64,000 nt of DNA from Coleophoma eucalyptorum (Eukaryota; Ascomycota; Leotiomycetes; Helotiales; Dermateaceae): the NCBI GenBank assembly GCA_026120035.1, contig JALRME010000019.1, forward strand, positions 496,001-560,000, read 5' to 3'. The translations under genes and the position numbers were made by a program. Under the pieces are notes generated by a model, which saw nothing but the letters and a program-made list of their open reading frames with translations, ran no database searches and was not told the DNA's origin. Within the stretch, counting starts at the first letter, position 1. Every line of letters starts with the position of its first letter. Of this stretch, positions 34,601 to 46,992 are shown in pieces.

Positions 34601-37600
34601 GGGTAATGTAGATCTCAGCATCTGACAGGTGTATGTGCGTATTCTGAGTGCTGGTGCAGTGTCGATGCGCTGAGCTACATTTCGGAGGTTGTCAACCCAT
34701 GACAGCAAAGTGGTACCGTCGTCCACGAGAAGGTGTGTCTGCCTCTACCGATGTCTCTGGCACACACCAAGATGATCGCACGAGCAGAATATGTGACCAG
34801 TTCCTTTTCTCCAGCGACACCGTACATCATGGTACGTGTCCATGTTCGTCCTTATCCCCCCAGGAATTGCGGCGGTTGCATTTTGCCCGCCTGCACATGA
34901 CCAGCGTATGTCTCAGGTTTGAAAATTGCCGTCAAACTACTTGGAATCTGCGCTGGGAATCGCTTGCAAACCAGCCATCTATGGGTGGCTCGTAGAAATC
35001 AAGCCTCTCTATTTCTCGGAATTATTTACCCTCTGTATGACCAACGGCAGGCTGAATAGAAGAATGGATATCGGATGATCTTCTTCGCAGGACAGCAATT
35101 TAGCTCTTCCAGCGCGGTAATGGTTTAGGCATGATGAAACGAGAAACCCTACTTTACGCAGGATTGTTGGAGACTTGGAACGATCTGATATTCACATTTC
35201 AGCCGTGCTCTGGCGGCAAAAGGATTTCCGTCTCATTTGATACATTGCGTGTCTCGTCCCCGCCAATCATCGATGTGCTTGATTTGGGCAGAATGCCTGT
35301 TTCCTTCTGATATTCTGGAAGGGAAGACGGCACAGTCATCTTGTGGACATAATATCAATCATTTTTGCTATGACGAGATGGCGTTCTTGTGTAGGGTAAT
35401 GGTAAAGTGGTGTTTTTCGCTGACTCCGGTGGGTTACTTTCTTGGTCGCGCGACGATCGCAAAATCTTCAAACTCGGCTGAGAAGAACATGGAGTTGATG
35501 CACTCAGCGATTCACTACAATGCAGACTCTCTTTGCTACATGCTACACGCTACATGCTACATGGGATCCCCAACAGTACGCGGCAACTCTTAATGCGACG
35601 AGCACTCTACGAGTAGCGTCAGCTGCAGCTTGTCCTCGCCGTCCTACAGAGGCGTTCATCCAGAGCAAGCCATGCCATGGGTATTGGATATTGGATATTG
35701 GATTATTGGATCATTGTGCGGGTGAGAAACATCTGCGCGTCTCATCTCCCATCAACCGCACTATATCCTTGTTCACATAATAAGCCTTAAGCATTATTCG
35801 GTCGCTATATACTGCGGTTCCTGTACTCTACTTCAACACGCTTTCGATGCACAGCGCATGGCTGCAGAGGCAGCGAGAATTCCACGTGAGATTCCGCGTT
35901 GCGTTTCTCCTTTCTGCAGGCTACCGTCTCCTGTTGCGCATAGTAGCATCAACGCGTGGAAACGGATGGCTTCCCGTAGGCGTGTCTGCTGTGTCAGGGA
36001 CAGCACCTTCAGTTTCTCAGGCTGGGATGCTTACTTTTGTGAGCACAGTCATAAGCAACTCATCTTCTCCAAGCATTAGGCGGCTGGAAAACTTTGTTAT
36101 TCACTCAGCATCAATCCGACGACTGTTTTTTTTAAGGACGCCAATCCTTCATCGATCCTCCTCTAAGTGGTTGGAAATCCAGTGGAATTACTAGGCCGGA
36201 AGATCTCCCAGATCATGAGCGTCATGACGAGGTGCCAGTAGTTCGAAGACGACTTTACTACGTACTCTCCTGGATGATGAATAGCGTCGCCCACCCTCGA
36301 CAACGCATTGCAGGGGATTGATTGGTGATGCAAGGCGATCCTCACACCTTTACCCCCATGGAAGTATCCCTGACGACACCTCGTCGGTCCGGAACATGGC
36401 AAGGAAGATCCTTTAGAAGCCACATGGAGAAGAATCCTTGCCTTTTCTTGAATGACACAGTATCACCAAGATTTTACGAAGCATTTAACTTCTCACATTT
36501 GTATATTGATCCTATCTATTGTCTGTTCTCACCTCCTGCTTTCATACAAAGAGACCTAAACAATCTTGCTTTATCAACTCCTTTTGTCAACTCGTATTCG
36601 AATCAGGTTTGTTTTCTCGGCTGCTCATGTCTTATCATAGACAGTCTCTAAGGAGGTCACAACTGGCAAGCAGTGTGGATCAACTTTGTGTACCCCAAGC
36701 TAGTTGCATATTATTGTCTGAACAGCGAAAGCCACAGAAGCAAGGCCTTGGGCTCTCGTCGCGGGCATGCTGTTCCACGAATCACTAGGCAGAAGATCAT
36801 GTCCCGAATGGACGAGAATCTCTGCGCCTTGGGGGCCCGGTTTCCGCTTCTATTTTGCTTGGATAAAGCAGCTCAGTCATTTGGCATTTCTGCAGCCAGG
36901 ATGTCAACCTCTCACTACCTACATGCTGGTTGCACGTTATTCGCTGATACTGGAACCGATATTGGATCTTTGATGGACGGCAAGGATCCGTAGAAACTGG
37001 AAACATTTGCCTGCCAGAGTCGATCATCCGGGAAGACCTACTTGATTATTTTCGTCTCCACTGGATTTGGCCATAGGAGACGGCACTGAAGAAGCAGTTA
37101 CTTTATGGCCTGTACCAGCGCCATGGTCACCTCATAGTCCAATACTTCGTGACAATTACCAAATTAGGAGACGGCCGCCTTCACATCTTGTGGCTTGCAT
37201 AGGGAGAATGCCGCCTCGTGGCCTTAGTGTTTAATTTGAGCATTTAATTAATCACTGGACCGCAGTAGTATGGCATCCAGGGAATAGCCAGATGGGATCT
37301 TACCGACCTGAAGGCTCCTTATTCGCTTCTCAATGACCGCATCATTTCTTGCGGGACTACGGCGACCATCTTCATCGCGATTGTATGCTTCTTTCTCGCC
37401 TTCTCCGCATCCTGACATATTTGTCTCTAAGATGCTGTTGACCTTCAACTGGCGTTTTCATCAATTTTCAAAGTTAGAAGCGTTTCCAGAACCTTTACCA
37501 AACTCCGAAATGCCCACTCGTTCAACGGCCTCCTAAAATGTCTGAGCACGCCGTTAAGCTTGCGTTTCCTTTTGCGGGTATACTCTGTGGAAATACGTTA

Positions 37601-40600
37601 GGGCCTATACCTTGCTTATAGCTGCCTATAAAACCTGTCATATAGCATCGCTTCGCACTTTTCACACCGTTTTTAGCCGAGCCCATCCGTCTTCAATCTT
37701 CATGGTCCATCTCGATTCTCGTACCGCCAGCAGCAAGGTTCCTGCTCATCACTCTTCTTTGTGGAAAGTGCCGCGAGACTCCTCACACACAAATCCAGAT
37801 TGAGGGGGCGTGCGGATGGGTCCTCCTTCGGAGATTTCTCTTTTGATCGAATCTTCAAGTCGATGAGGACGATTTAAAACCGCATTGAGCTATGGATCGG
37901 CCGATCATTGGATTTTGACTTGTCGTAAAGGATTGAATGGAGAACTCAAAGTAACGACTTCTTTAATTCCTCAATATGGAGAAGACTCAAAATAGCCGGA
38001 CATGAGTCAGAAACCAACACTATTGGATGTCAAGACAAAGTTGACCAGCAAACAGGCTTCTGACCAAACCGTCTTGCAAACTTGCTTTTCCACGCCGAAG
38101 AACATCCTACTGTGTGCCATCTGTAGCAGGACACCCCTTAGGATTCTATCTATATCCGATCAACATCCAAGAATCCCCTTTCCAGGGTGTGAACAGGCTG
38201 CGGAGCGACATGGCTTTCGCGATCGAATCTGAGTTCCACCAGCATTTCTCTGACCTCCGTGGCCTCCACATCTTCCGGGTTCCAGGACCCGTAAGCTTCA
38301 ATGGCACGTAATTCTTATTCGGTGATACTTTCATCCCGGTTAGACTTACTACATCGCCAGCATGTTCGTGTCCCGTGTCATTACCGACTCAAAGATGGGT
38401 TTGTACGAATCACATAGGTGAACGAGAAAGTACCGAACAGAGGGCGCGCTTAGAGCAGTTACTGAGAATAGCTGAGGGATTGCGGATGTCCAAGTGGAAG
38501 TCGAAGGCCGACATATCACCTCGGAACATGACTGGGGCCCAACCTAAGAAACTCCTTCGCTCGAGCACTGTAAACACTCTCCGTGCCCCAAGGGTCTTAC
38601 GCCTCCCCCCATAATTTGTACTTTGGAGGGAATACAGTGACTGTCAATAGCGTGGCGTAAGTTCTTACTGTCCACCTTGGCCCCACCAATATCATCGAAC
38701 ATAATGCCTTACACCTGCAGGAGGGTTCAGATCTCAGGAGCTTCGCCAATGAAGGCTCAAACACAAGAGGACGGTCAAGAGACCAAAAAGCGCTCTGCAA
38801 GGTCACTTCTTGTCTCGGACTTTTGGCGGGAGGATTTCAAAACTCAAACAAGTTCAGACGTTAGAGTGCCTTTTGCGGACCTTGATAGAAGGAGATTGGG
38901 CGATCTTTCATTCTCCGAGCATGTTTAGCTTTTCTGCAGCTTCAGTATTTTGCGTCACGTTCTATCATTCTCGGACACCACCTTTCTGCGCGGGGTGTGA
39001 TCATATCGTATTCGTACTTCCGCGTTACCCCCGAAGCACTGGAAATACTTGGTAAGTGGTTGCTAAGATCTTGTGTGGCACCTCAAAATTTGCAGTGCCG
39101 CAGTAGCGCTGCTCGATTTGGATGTTACTTGCCACCAAAAGTGTGCGGTGTCCTGTTCTTGCAGGATCGTGTTCTGCATATTTCTCAGCAGACTATTACT
39201 TGTATTGCTCTCTACTCCACTGTAATTATAACTGGATAATGGCGTTGGACAGAGGCACTGCCCTGGCCTTGATTGAGCATTGTTGAATGGCGGTATCTCT
39301 ACTAGCATTTACTGAGCGCTGCTAACAACAACTCCCAAGCCTCTCCTCAAACAAGAAAATAAATACAAAATGCAGCACCGAATGAGAGCAATGTTCCACG
39401 TCATACTCACTGGCAATCCCACCTTCGTAGACGTTTCGAATTTGATTGCAATGGTTTTTTATCGCTTCAGTAATTAAAATTCGAAGTTTATTCATTGACA
39501 TCAAGTTCAGTAGATAACAAGAGCCTAACTAATGCCGACGATCCATCATTCGGTTAGTGTGGTGCTGCTAGATCTACTCAAGCCAGCCAGTATCGGTTGC
39601 TGAGCAATAAAGTGCTTGACATCCCAATCCGCAGGATAAATGATCTTACAATAGGGCACAATAGCGGCCTATTTCTATGTAGAAATAGACATTGACTCGG
39701 GTAGTAGAGTTGTCTCTGCGGATAGAATACATGAAGTCTTCTGTCAGCATTGATGAGCTTAGCAACACCTGCTTTGGCACCAACATGTGTTTGGTATTCT
39801 TGCCCAAGCCACTTTCTTTCACAGATACAACGAAAGCATTTCACATAAGCAAGATCCTAGAGGCTATCAGATATTCGTTGTGTGGCATCCCGGTGCTTGT
39901 CCTTGTTATCCAGATCTTGTTTACCAGAAATCTTCAAATTGTCTTGGACGCAAAGCATTATTCAAAGTAACATGAACACTTCCAGAGTAAACGCTACAAC
40001 AGCTACTGTATGATGAATGAATATGACATAGCTGTGCATCTCTGGCTGCAGTTTATTCTTGGTATTTTGGACATCCCCGCCGACGGTTTGTTCTCTCATC
40101 CATACAAGAGAACCTTCGCATGGTATCCTTGATACACCTTCTGCATCGCATGCGCCCCATCAATAGCATCGACGAAGACAAACCCCCTGGCTACATACAC
40201 ATATTCCAATGGCCGAGATGAAAAAACTTCTTCAGCTACGGCAACGGCATTGCCCCTAGTCCCACTTTCCGAAAAAGAGCTCAGCCGTCAGCATTAATCC
40301 CCAACCTACGTTCAGACATTGATTGCAGCGTCCACTGATGCTTGCCATAATCACATGAGAATCCCAACACTGTTCTGATCTTCATCTAGGAACTATACTT
40401 ACCGGCCTTGAGAGCTCAGAGGCCCGACCACTCCATGAGTCGAGAACGCCGGGTTGACTGAAAAAGAGGGGGGGGGGTCGGCATTCCAGGGAGACGACTT
40501 TCGGGTGTCCTGTCATCATGCAATGGATATACTTGTAGCCAATGTTGGGGACTTGTACTGGCAATCATAGCCATAATAGTGATTACCCCCGGGAAATGCA

Positions 40601-41539
40601 CGTCAAAAGTCCGGGTTCGGAAAAAAAGAAGCATCATGATCATGAGAATTCTGCAGGAAGTGAACTGAGCATTGGTTGTGCCAAGCAGCAACATACATGC
40701 ACCCACCGTACCTGGACACGACATGCAGCTAGATGCAATACTGTTGGAGGTCTAGCAGGCCCATTGCTTTACCCGTACATACAAGGAAGGGTCTCTACAG
40801 CTTCTCGCAGGAGAAAAGGAAAATAAAAAGAAAGGAAAATTGGTATTGTCTATACTCTCTGTAGCTTACCCCAGCGGTTTTCTAAATAAGCCCCCCCCTT
40901 TCCCCAACGGCTGACTGAGCATGACGGCCGAAAGAGAGCTTGACATTGCCTGATAGGACTCTTCAGGTGTTGTAGTCTATAGTCGCCAATCACTGAATGT
41001 GTCTTCCAAAAGCCTGGCCTTGTAAAGCAATTCTTTTTGAGAGCTATTTTCTCGGCTGGCCGGCGCTTCACTTGAAGTGATTGTCTTATTGAGATATAAC
41101 TTCTATGTCACGCTCTTGATGCACATCTCCAGAAGTTACCTCATTGATCTCGAGATGAGAATGATAATAATAGGATTGGCACTTGTAATGTAGGTTAGGC
41201 AACACCAAGGTCTTCTTGAGCAGGTTCAGTCACCGCTTCAAGTGACAATACAATCCGTACTCATTTTCAGTGATTAAGTAAGACAACACTTTGATTTTTC
41301 AGACTCCGTGACTCGAGTCGACGACATGGACGGTGGTCGCTCTATGAACTGTGATAACGGGAATGCTTTGTATTAGACTAGTATGCGGTTATGATTATCA
41401 CCTATATGAGAAGTGTTGTGAACATAAATTTGATATTCTTGGTGAAAGATCTTTATTCGCAAATGTATTGCTAAAAACTACAGTATTGCTGCAATACGCC
41501 ACAACTCCCTCCACCAGCACTGCTATGAACTCAGCCATA
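31620..41539. other. Large gene-poor region upstream of the FlbC-like gene
   Basis: About 9.9 kb with no supportable gene. Frames in the GC-richer part (32211-32971) are open on both strands at once, which marks them as chance. The rest has frames of at most 118 codons. Small features seen are direct repeats of GCTACATG at about 35530-35562, repeats of TATTGGA at about 35684-35705, and a G run at about 40467-40477. No transposase, reverse transcriptase, LTR or terminal inverted repeat was recognised. Base composition is not strikingly AT-rich, so heavy RIP is not obvious. It may be long regulatory DNA, non-coding RNA territory or eroded repeats. Confidence 0.5.
35530..35705. repeat. Short tandem repeats (GCTACATG and TATTGGA units)
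   Basis: Two small repeats lie about 120 bp apart: four imperfect copies of GCTACATG/GCTACACG near 35534-35562, and three to four copies of ATTGGAT near 35684-35712. Both are outside any gene. They look like replication-slippage repeats. Confidence 0.7.
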
Positions 41540-43355
41540 TTACAACCCTTCGTCATCCTCATTATCGCCATTCATGGGATTCCTTTCTTCAAATTGCATG
41601 AAGGTACCAGGGTCTGTGAGGCCGATGTTCTTCGTTGTAGCCTTCCAAGCTTCCTCTACATCAGCAAGCAGAGCATCGTCAAATGCTAAGTCCAGAGAAG
41701 GATCTTGGAAATGATAAACTACTCCCGTAGGGTGGCTCTCGAAAGTGTTTTGCTTCTGCTCGTAGTGGAGGCTGTATAGCAATTGCGCATTTTCAGCAGC
41801 AATAGCTTTGATGAAGCTTGACACCGATAGTTCGAGTAGTTTTTTACTACTGGCAGTCTGTGAGGTGCTGGCATAGATGACACCTGTGACTTGGTTAGTC
41901 TTACAATTCAAGTAAAGTTGTGTAAACAAGTTTTGATAAAAAAGCATCATCAGACTGTCAGAGGTAGTTATCGTCAAGGAAAATCAGGCAATGTAGATAA
42001 GTATTCGAGTTGGATCATCATATAATGCAATTAGGACACAGAAAGGAAGAGTATGGCTTACTTTGTCCAACAGGGCATTCGCCTGTTTCGCTCGAGTGCA
42101 CCATGAGGTAGACTGGATGCAGCTGCAGAACATCGTCGACATGGAAAGTCTCTGCTGGAAAAACCACGACAGAGACTGCAGCGGTAGGAGCTCCCTCAAC
42201 TGTTGTCGTGAAAAGTGTTGAGAGAGGTGATGAAATGATCGAGATGGTCTTTGAGACTACCTGAGATTTGGAAGATGTATTGTCCTTGAAGTCTGTCGAT
42301 TGAACTAGGAATCTGGCGCGAATAACCTCATCGTTCGTCAAAACCAAAGCGACCTCAGGTTCATCACTATCTTCTTTCAGATTTACGTCCTTGATGCCTG
42401 TGCCCAGAACATAGATTCCTCCGCCGACAGCACCAGATCTGCACGCAACCTGGGCAAGCTCAGATCCACCTCCCCATTTTGGGACGACGGCACCAAAGCC
42501 AGGCCCGAACACACCAATGGAGGTTAGGTGCCGTGCAATACGCGGAAGGGCGTACTCGACTGTAGTATGGTCGGGAACATCCAGTGACAACGTAAGAGCA
42601 GATATGATCGTTTGCAATGACGACGGGAGCTTAAATTTCGAAGACAAGAAGCTGTGTAAGCTATCCTTGGCATGAGATTCCCATGTTTCAGTTTGGTTTT
42701 CGTAATCAACGACAAACTTCAAGAACTTCACAAGGCCGCGCTTCGACCGCAAGTCGATGTTGTCATCGGTGAAAATGTCTTCTCGGCCATTCGGAAGTCG
42801 CCGAAGGCTGCCTTGCGCAAGCGCTGCATCTTCGCCCGCTTTCTGAAAGATCCACCAGTTGCCAACTGCTTGAAATTCGAGCTGCCGATAGACCTTAGAC
42901 GAAACGAGCTGTGAAAGCAGCTTCGATCGGGTATAGATTATTTGCGGCGAGAGGGTAAGAGTGTAAGCTCTCGAGAAGGACAACTTCTCAGCCTCAGCTT
43001 CTGACTTCCACAAGGAAGCATTCTGGAAAGATCGAGGTGGGGTATCTGGTATCTCGTTAGGTTTGGCTCAGGTAGCAGGGGAAAACGAGGACTTACCAGA
43101 GTTGATCTTCTCTACCCACTGATCAATTTCCTGAAGACTAAAGGCAGCCTCAGCATCGCCATAGTAATCATTCTGGTCGACATGAAGGACCTTCTTGTCG
43201 ATCCGGGACAGAGCTCTTAAAGACAGCTGCGTCAGTCAGCCATGACTAGCAAGGCCTTGAGGCTATGTGGAAGAAGCTCACAAGGCAAGCAAAGACTGCT
43301 GCAAACCAGTCCCCGATATCACAACATCCCAATGTGTTTCGCTGAGGGATTCCAT
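41540..43355 (-). CDS. MRS6: Rab escort protein (REP), Mrs6-like, GDI family
   Basis: Exons 43355-43282, 43215-43097, 43045-42062 and 41883-41540 give 506 aa; introns are 66, 51 and 178 bp. The N-terminus carries the GDI/REP nucleotide-fold signature split across exons 1 and 2: DVVISGTGLQQSLLALALSR, then KKVLHVDQNDYYGD. Further family landmarks are LSFSRAYTLTLSPQIIYTRS, the central EYALPRIARHLTSIGVFGPG with GGGSELAQVACRSGAVGGG, and the C-terminal STSQ-type region. REP presents newly made Rab GTPases to geranylgeranyl transferase II and delivers them to membranes. RabGDI is excluded by the length and divergent first block. The 178-bp last intron is longer than the others, so a small missed exon is possible, though family alignment runs through without a gap. 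Confidence 0.92.
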
Positions 43356-44067
43356 CTTTCAAGTCGAAAAGAAAAAAGAGATGAAGTGCTAAAAAGCTCG
43401 GGGCCAATGTTCGCGTAAGTAAGACTAGGCTGTAAGTGGGCTAGTCTTGAAGCGCGACTGCAATTCCCATGACAAACTCTGCTCGTTGAATTTTCCGCTT
43501 TCTCTTCTCTTTCTTCTTCAAGCGTCCGACCTGCCTCACAATTCTGCCTACTCTACTGAATTGCTATGGGTTTGCGAGGTGTCTTTCAGTAGACACCTCT
43601 TTGTTGGACGATAGACCAATTCTAACGTCCTGTATCTACTGCTCCGGAATCAAAGATCTGAGGGAAGCGGTTCGTAAAGGATGACACATTCTATTGTGCC
43701 TTACGATTCTAAATGAACCAAGAGGCAATTCGTGAATTCCCTATGTAGATCATGCCATACTGCGATGTGAACCTTACACGCAATGCTAACTTTGGTGGAT
43801 TGCTGTGTGCAGTACTTCTCGGTGTTCCTTTGAGTCCGGCTGAAGTCCGCTTTATGCGTTCAAGTAAATAGTGTCGTAGATTTCAAACGAAAAGCAAGCA
43901 CACAAGTTCTCTACGAAGACAAGATAATGAAGACAAGACAAGATGGAAGACTAACATCAGACATTCATCTATATAAACTATTTAATATGTGCAAGGCGTA
44001 CTAGTAAGATATATATGCAAGATTCCACCCCCATTATCGCATAACCATAGAAGCATTAAATACACGT
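43356..44067. other. Intergenic region upstream of the Rab escort gene
   Basis: 712 bp between the REP start and the 3' end of the quinate permease gene. A 9-bp inverted repeat with 6-base loop occurs at 43576-43599 (GAGGTGTCT / AGACACCTC), about 220 bp upstream of the REP start. Confidence 0.5.
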
Positions 44068-45768
44068 CTAAACCTGCTCCTGTTCAACACTCTCCAGGTG
44101 CTTGCTAACCTCGCGTGTCTTCTCAACACTGAGACCGGCACCCTCAGCATTATGTCTAAACTCCTCCTCTTGCTCGAGCAACTCAGCCATGACAAGGCCG
44201 TGAGCCTTTCGTGTAGGACCTTGCTTGGTCAATTCGAAGAGGCGATCCATGGCCTCCAAAGGAACACCCTTGGTCTCTGGAATCAAGAACCAGACGAAGA
44301 CAACAGAGCAGAGCATCAGAGATGCGAAGAAGTAGTAGACACCATAATCCATCTTAGCGAACATCTGTGGGGTGAAACGCGCGACCAGGAAATTCCACAG
44401 CCAGTTGTTGGCAGCGGCAAAAGCCTGGGCCAGAGTACGGACGTTCTGGTCGAACATCTCAGAGTTGAGAACCTAAAAGTTTGATTAGTTGACGGATTCT
44501 AGCAAGCGGAAAGTATGACTTACCCATGGGGTTCCGTTCCACGAAGGAGTGTAGAAAGCAGTCCAAAGGTAGAAGAAGAACATGGCTGCAATTCCTCCGC
44601 TGCCTAATTCTGGCTTTGGGTGCTTAGTTGGCTGCGCGACAGCAATGTAGCTACCCACAATCCACAAGCAGATAGAGCCACCGACAGCACCGATCAGAAG
44701 AAGGTTGCGTCGACCAAGTTTATCGATAAGGAAGAGTAGCCAGATAAAGGTGAAGACGGTCTTGATAACACCGAAAATACCAGTGGTCAAGAGAGATGAG
44801 TTGGTGCCAACAACACCAATAGACTTGAAAATAGTAGGCGAGTAGTAGTTGATGGCATTGATACCACTTGCATTTTGCCAAAAGAAAAGGGCACCACCAA
44901 GGAAGAATCTATACATGACCTTCTTCGAGCTGATGACGGTCTTGAAAGGTTGCCAGAAGCCGAGGCCAACAGATGATCGCTGAGCCTCAATGGCCATGTC
45001 ACAAGCACTGATTTCCTCAAGCATGTACATGTCATCAGTTGGCAGTTGTCGCAACCAGGCAAGATTCTTGAGAGCCAGTTCACGTCGGCCCTTTGATAGA
45101 AGCCATCTTGGAGACTCAGCCAAGAACAGAGATCCAACAAAGAGGAATACAGCAGGTGGGATTTGAATGGCGAAGGGAATAATCCATTGTGTGTGAGATG
45201 GTGCCATTGTGGTGCTGACTCCATAGTTGATCCAGAAACCGACGAGCCCACCGAATTGCCATCCAAGCTCATAGAGGCCGACCAATCGACCTCTGATAGC
45301 TGGTGGAGCAATCTCGGAAATGTAGATAGGAGTTAAGTTGGAAGCCGCTCCAACTCCGATTCCAGCGAGAACACGGCCACCATAAATGAGTCCGAGACCT
45401 CTGCTGCCGTTGGCACCAAGCATCATACCGGCACCAATGACGAAGACACCAGAGAAAAGAGTAAGACCCCATTTTCGTCCGAGGAAGTGGCCAGCTGGGT
45501 AGGCAAAGAAGGCGCCGAAAAAGGCACCAGCTTGGTAGAGAGAAACGACATTGGCCTTGAGAAAGTTAACTTCGGCAGTCGACTTTTGGGCCGATCCCCA
45601 GCCGAACTCCTTCACGAAAGATGGAAGTGCAAGCGTTCCTCCGATGAAAGCACTGTCGTATCCGATCATGACAGCAGCAAAAGAGGCGATTGCTGCAGAA
45701 AAGTATACACGCCAGTTGTACACGGCCGATGGCGTGGGCCGGTCCTCGACCATCGAGAGAATACCCAT
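44068..45768 (-). CDS. qutD: MFS sugar-type transporter, probable quinate permease
   Basis: Exons 45768-44524 and 44472-44068 (51-bp intron) give 549 aa. Twelve membrane segments and the sugar-porter signatures are present: GYDSAFIGGTLALPSF in helix 1, HFLGRKWG, GRVLAGIGVGAASNLTPIYI, AESPRWLLSKGRR, and IPETKGVPLEAMDRLF. The short N-terminus followed by VYNWRVYFSAAIASFAA resembles the QutD/Qa-y quinate permeases more than hexose carriers. Its position next to quinate dehydrogenase and dehydroquinase supports import of quinate. It shares a 1.2-kb promoter region with the dehydrogenase gene; a candidate QutA/QA-1F operator lies there. A general monosaccharide transporter is the alternative. Confidence 0.87.
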
Positions 45769-46992
45769 GGTGAAAGACCTAGAGCGAAGGAAGGGAGAAG
45801 GTAAAGGATCCGATGAGGAGTTCTAAAAAGAGAGGGTTGGAGATTCTCAGATGCTCAGAAGCCCAAATGCTCAGATGCCCTGAATGAACTGAATGGAGAT
45901 ATGTATGAACGAGGATGACCAGGCATATTATATATTCGAGTTTCAAGTGGCCATGTTGGACGAAACTGGTCTGGGCAGAATTTGCAGTGAAGCAAATCCC
46001 TAGCTGACTCGCACGTCCTATGGGTGGTGAGCTCCAGAAAGGCGCTTGCCCGTGGGGAAGCAGCTGTGAGGAAGGGGATAAAGGATTAATCCTAGCTCAG
46101 TTTACACTTCCGCTCCTCGTTCTAGTAGACTACTTCCAACGCCAGCACCAACGCCAACACCAACTATGGGAGCACTGGCCGGTAGAGGCAAGAGACGTAG
46201 GCAGGAAGACCGTAGTCACCACTAGACAGTGTCCCAGCCAAGACCAGCCAAGGCCAGCCCTGCCTACGACTGAAGAGAGGACCACGGGCTGACAGATTCG
46301 TGGCCAGCCATTGGAAATCTCTGCCAGCCCGGAGAAGACCCCAGATCTCCACATTCCAAGAACCTAGGAGGCTTGGGGGCTTGGAAACGCCGACCTAGAA
46401 TCTTGGGATCTGGACCTGACTGGAGTCGCTTGGGTGCACTAGCACCCTCTCACTCTACTGTCTCTTGGGCCCAAGACCCCGTGAGCCGCTGCGAGATTGG
46501 GGTCCTTCATAGAGCGCAGCAAAGGGGGCAAAGTCTTTTTCCGCTTCACGGCAGTGCCAGACCCTACCAGACTCACACCTGAGCTCTCAGGCACATACTT
46601 TGCAGTGTCCGGCAAGCGACACGAGAAAAGAGTGGATTATTATTTGTCCACCACAGGAGCTCTGGGAACACCTCCAGCACCTGAGGAGACAAGATGTGGC
46701 AGAGCCTCTAGATGTATACTGTCTCGACGGCTTTGCCTTTCCCCGGATGCGCAAATGCTCCACCGTCGTTGGGCATTGAAGCGATCCTTTTTCTTCCGCA
46801 TTACCAAAGGTATCCAGTATGGGACAGCTAGCTACTAAATCCGGCCTCCCTCTGAGCTGCCGACCAGCACGGTAGGGGAAAGATTGAGTTTTCATTTCTT
46901 CTCAGCTTCACCTTCTATATTATCACTTCACCTGTCTTTATAGCTGAACATTACACACACCCAACCCAACACCGCACAACACAACCGTCAAC
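45769..46992. promoter_or_regulatory. Divergent promoter region, quinate permease / dehydrogenase
   Basis: 1.2 kb between divergent start codons. Contains a TATA-like run (45927-45936), a candidate QutA-type site (46076-46092), and small degenerate repeats: CCAACGCCAGCACCAACG near 46137-46163 and CCAGCCAAGACCAGCCAAGG near 46233-46256. Frames over these are repeats, not genes. Confidence 0.6.
46076..46092. promoter_or_regulatory. Candidate QutA/QA-1F operator (imperfect)
   Basis: GGATAAAGGATTAATCC matches the left half (GGRTAA) of the QA-1F consensus GGRTAARYRYTTATCC. The right half is TAATCC instead of TTATCC and the spacing is one base longer. An internal 12-bp palindrome AGGATTAATCCT overlaps it. 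It lies 308 bp upstream of the permease start in the shared promoter. Confidence 0.4.
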
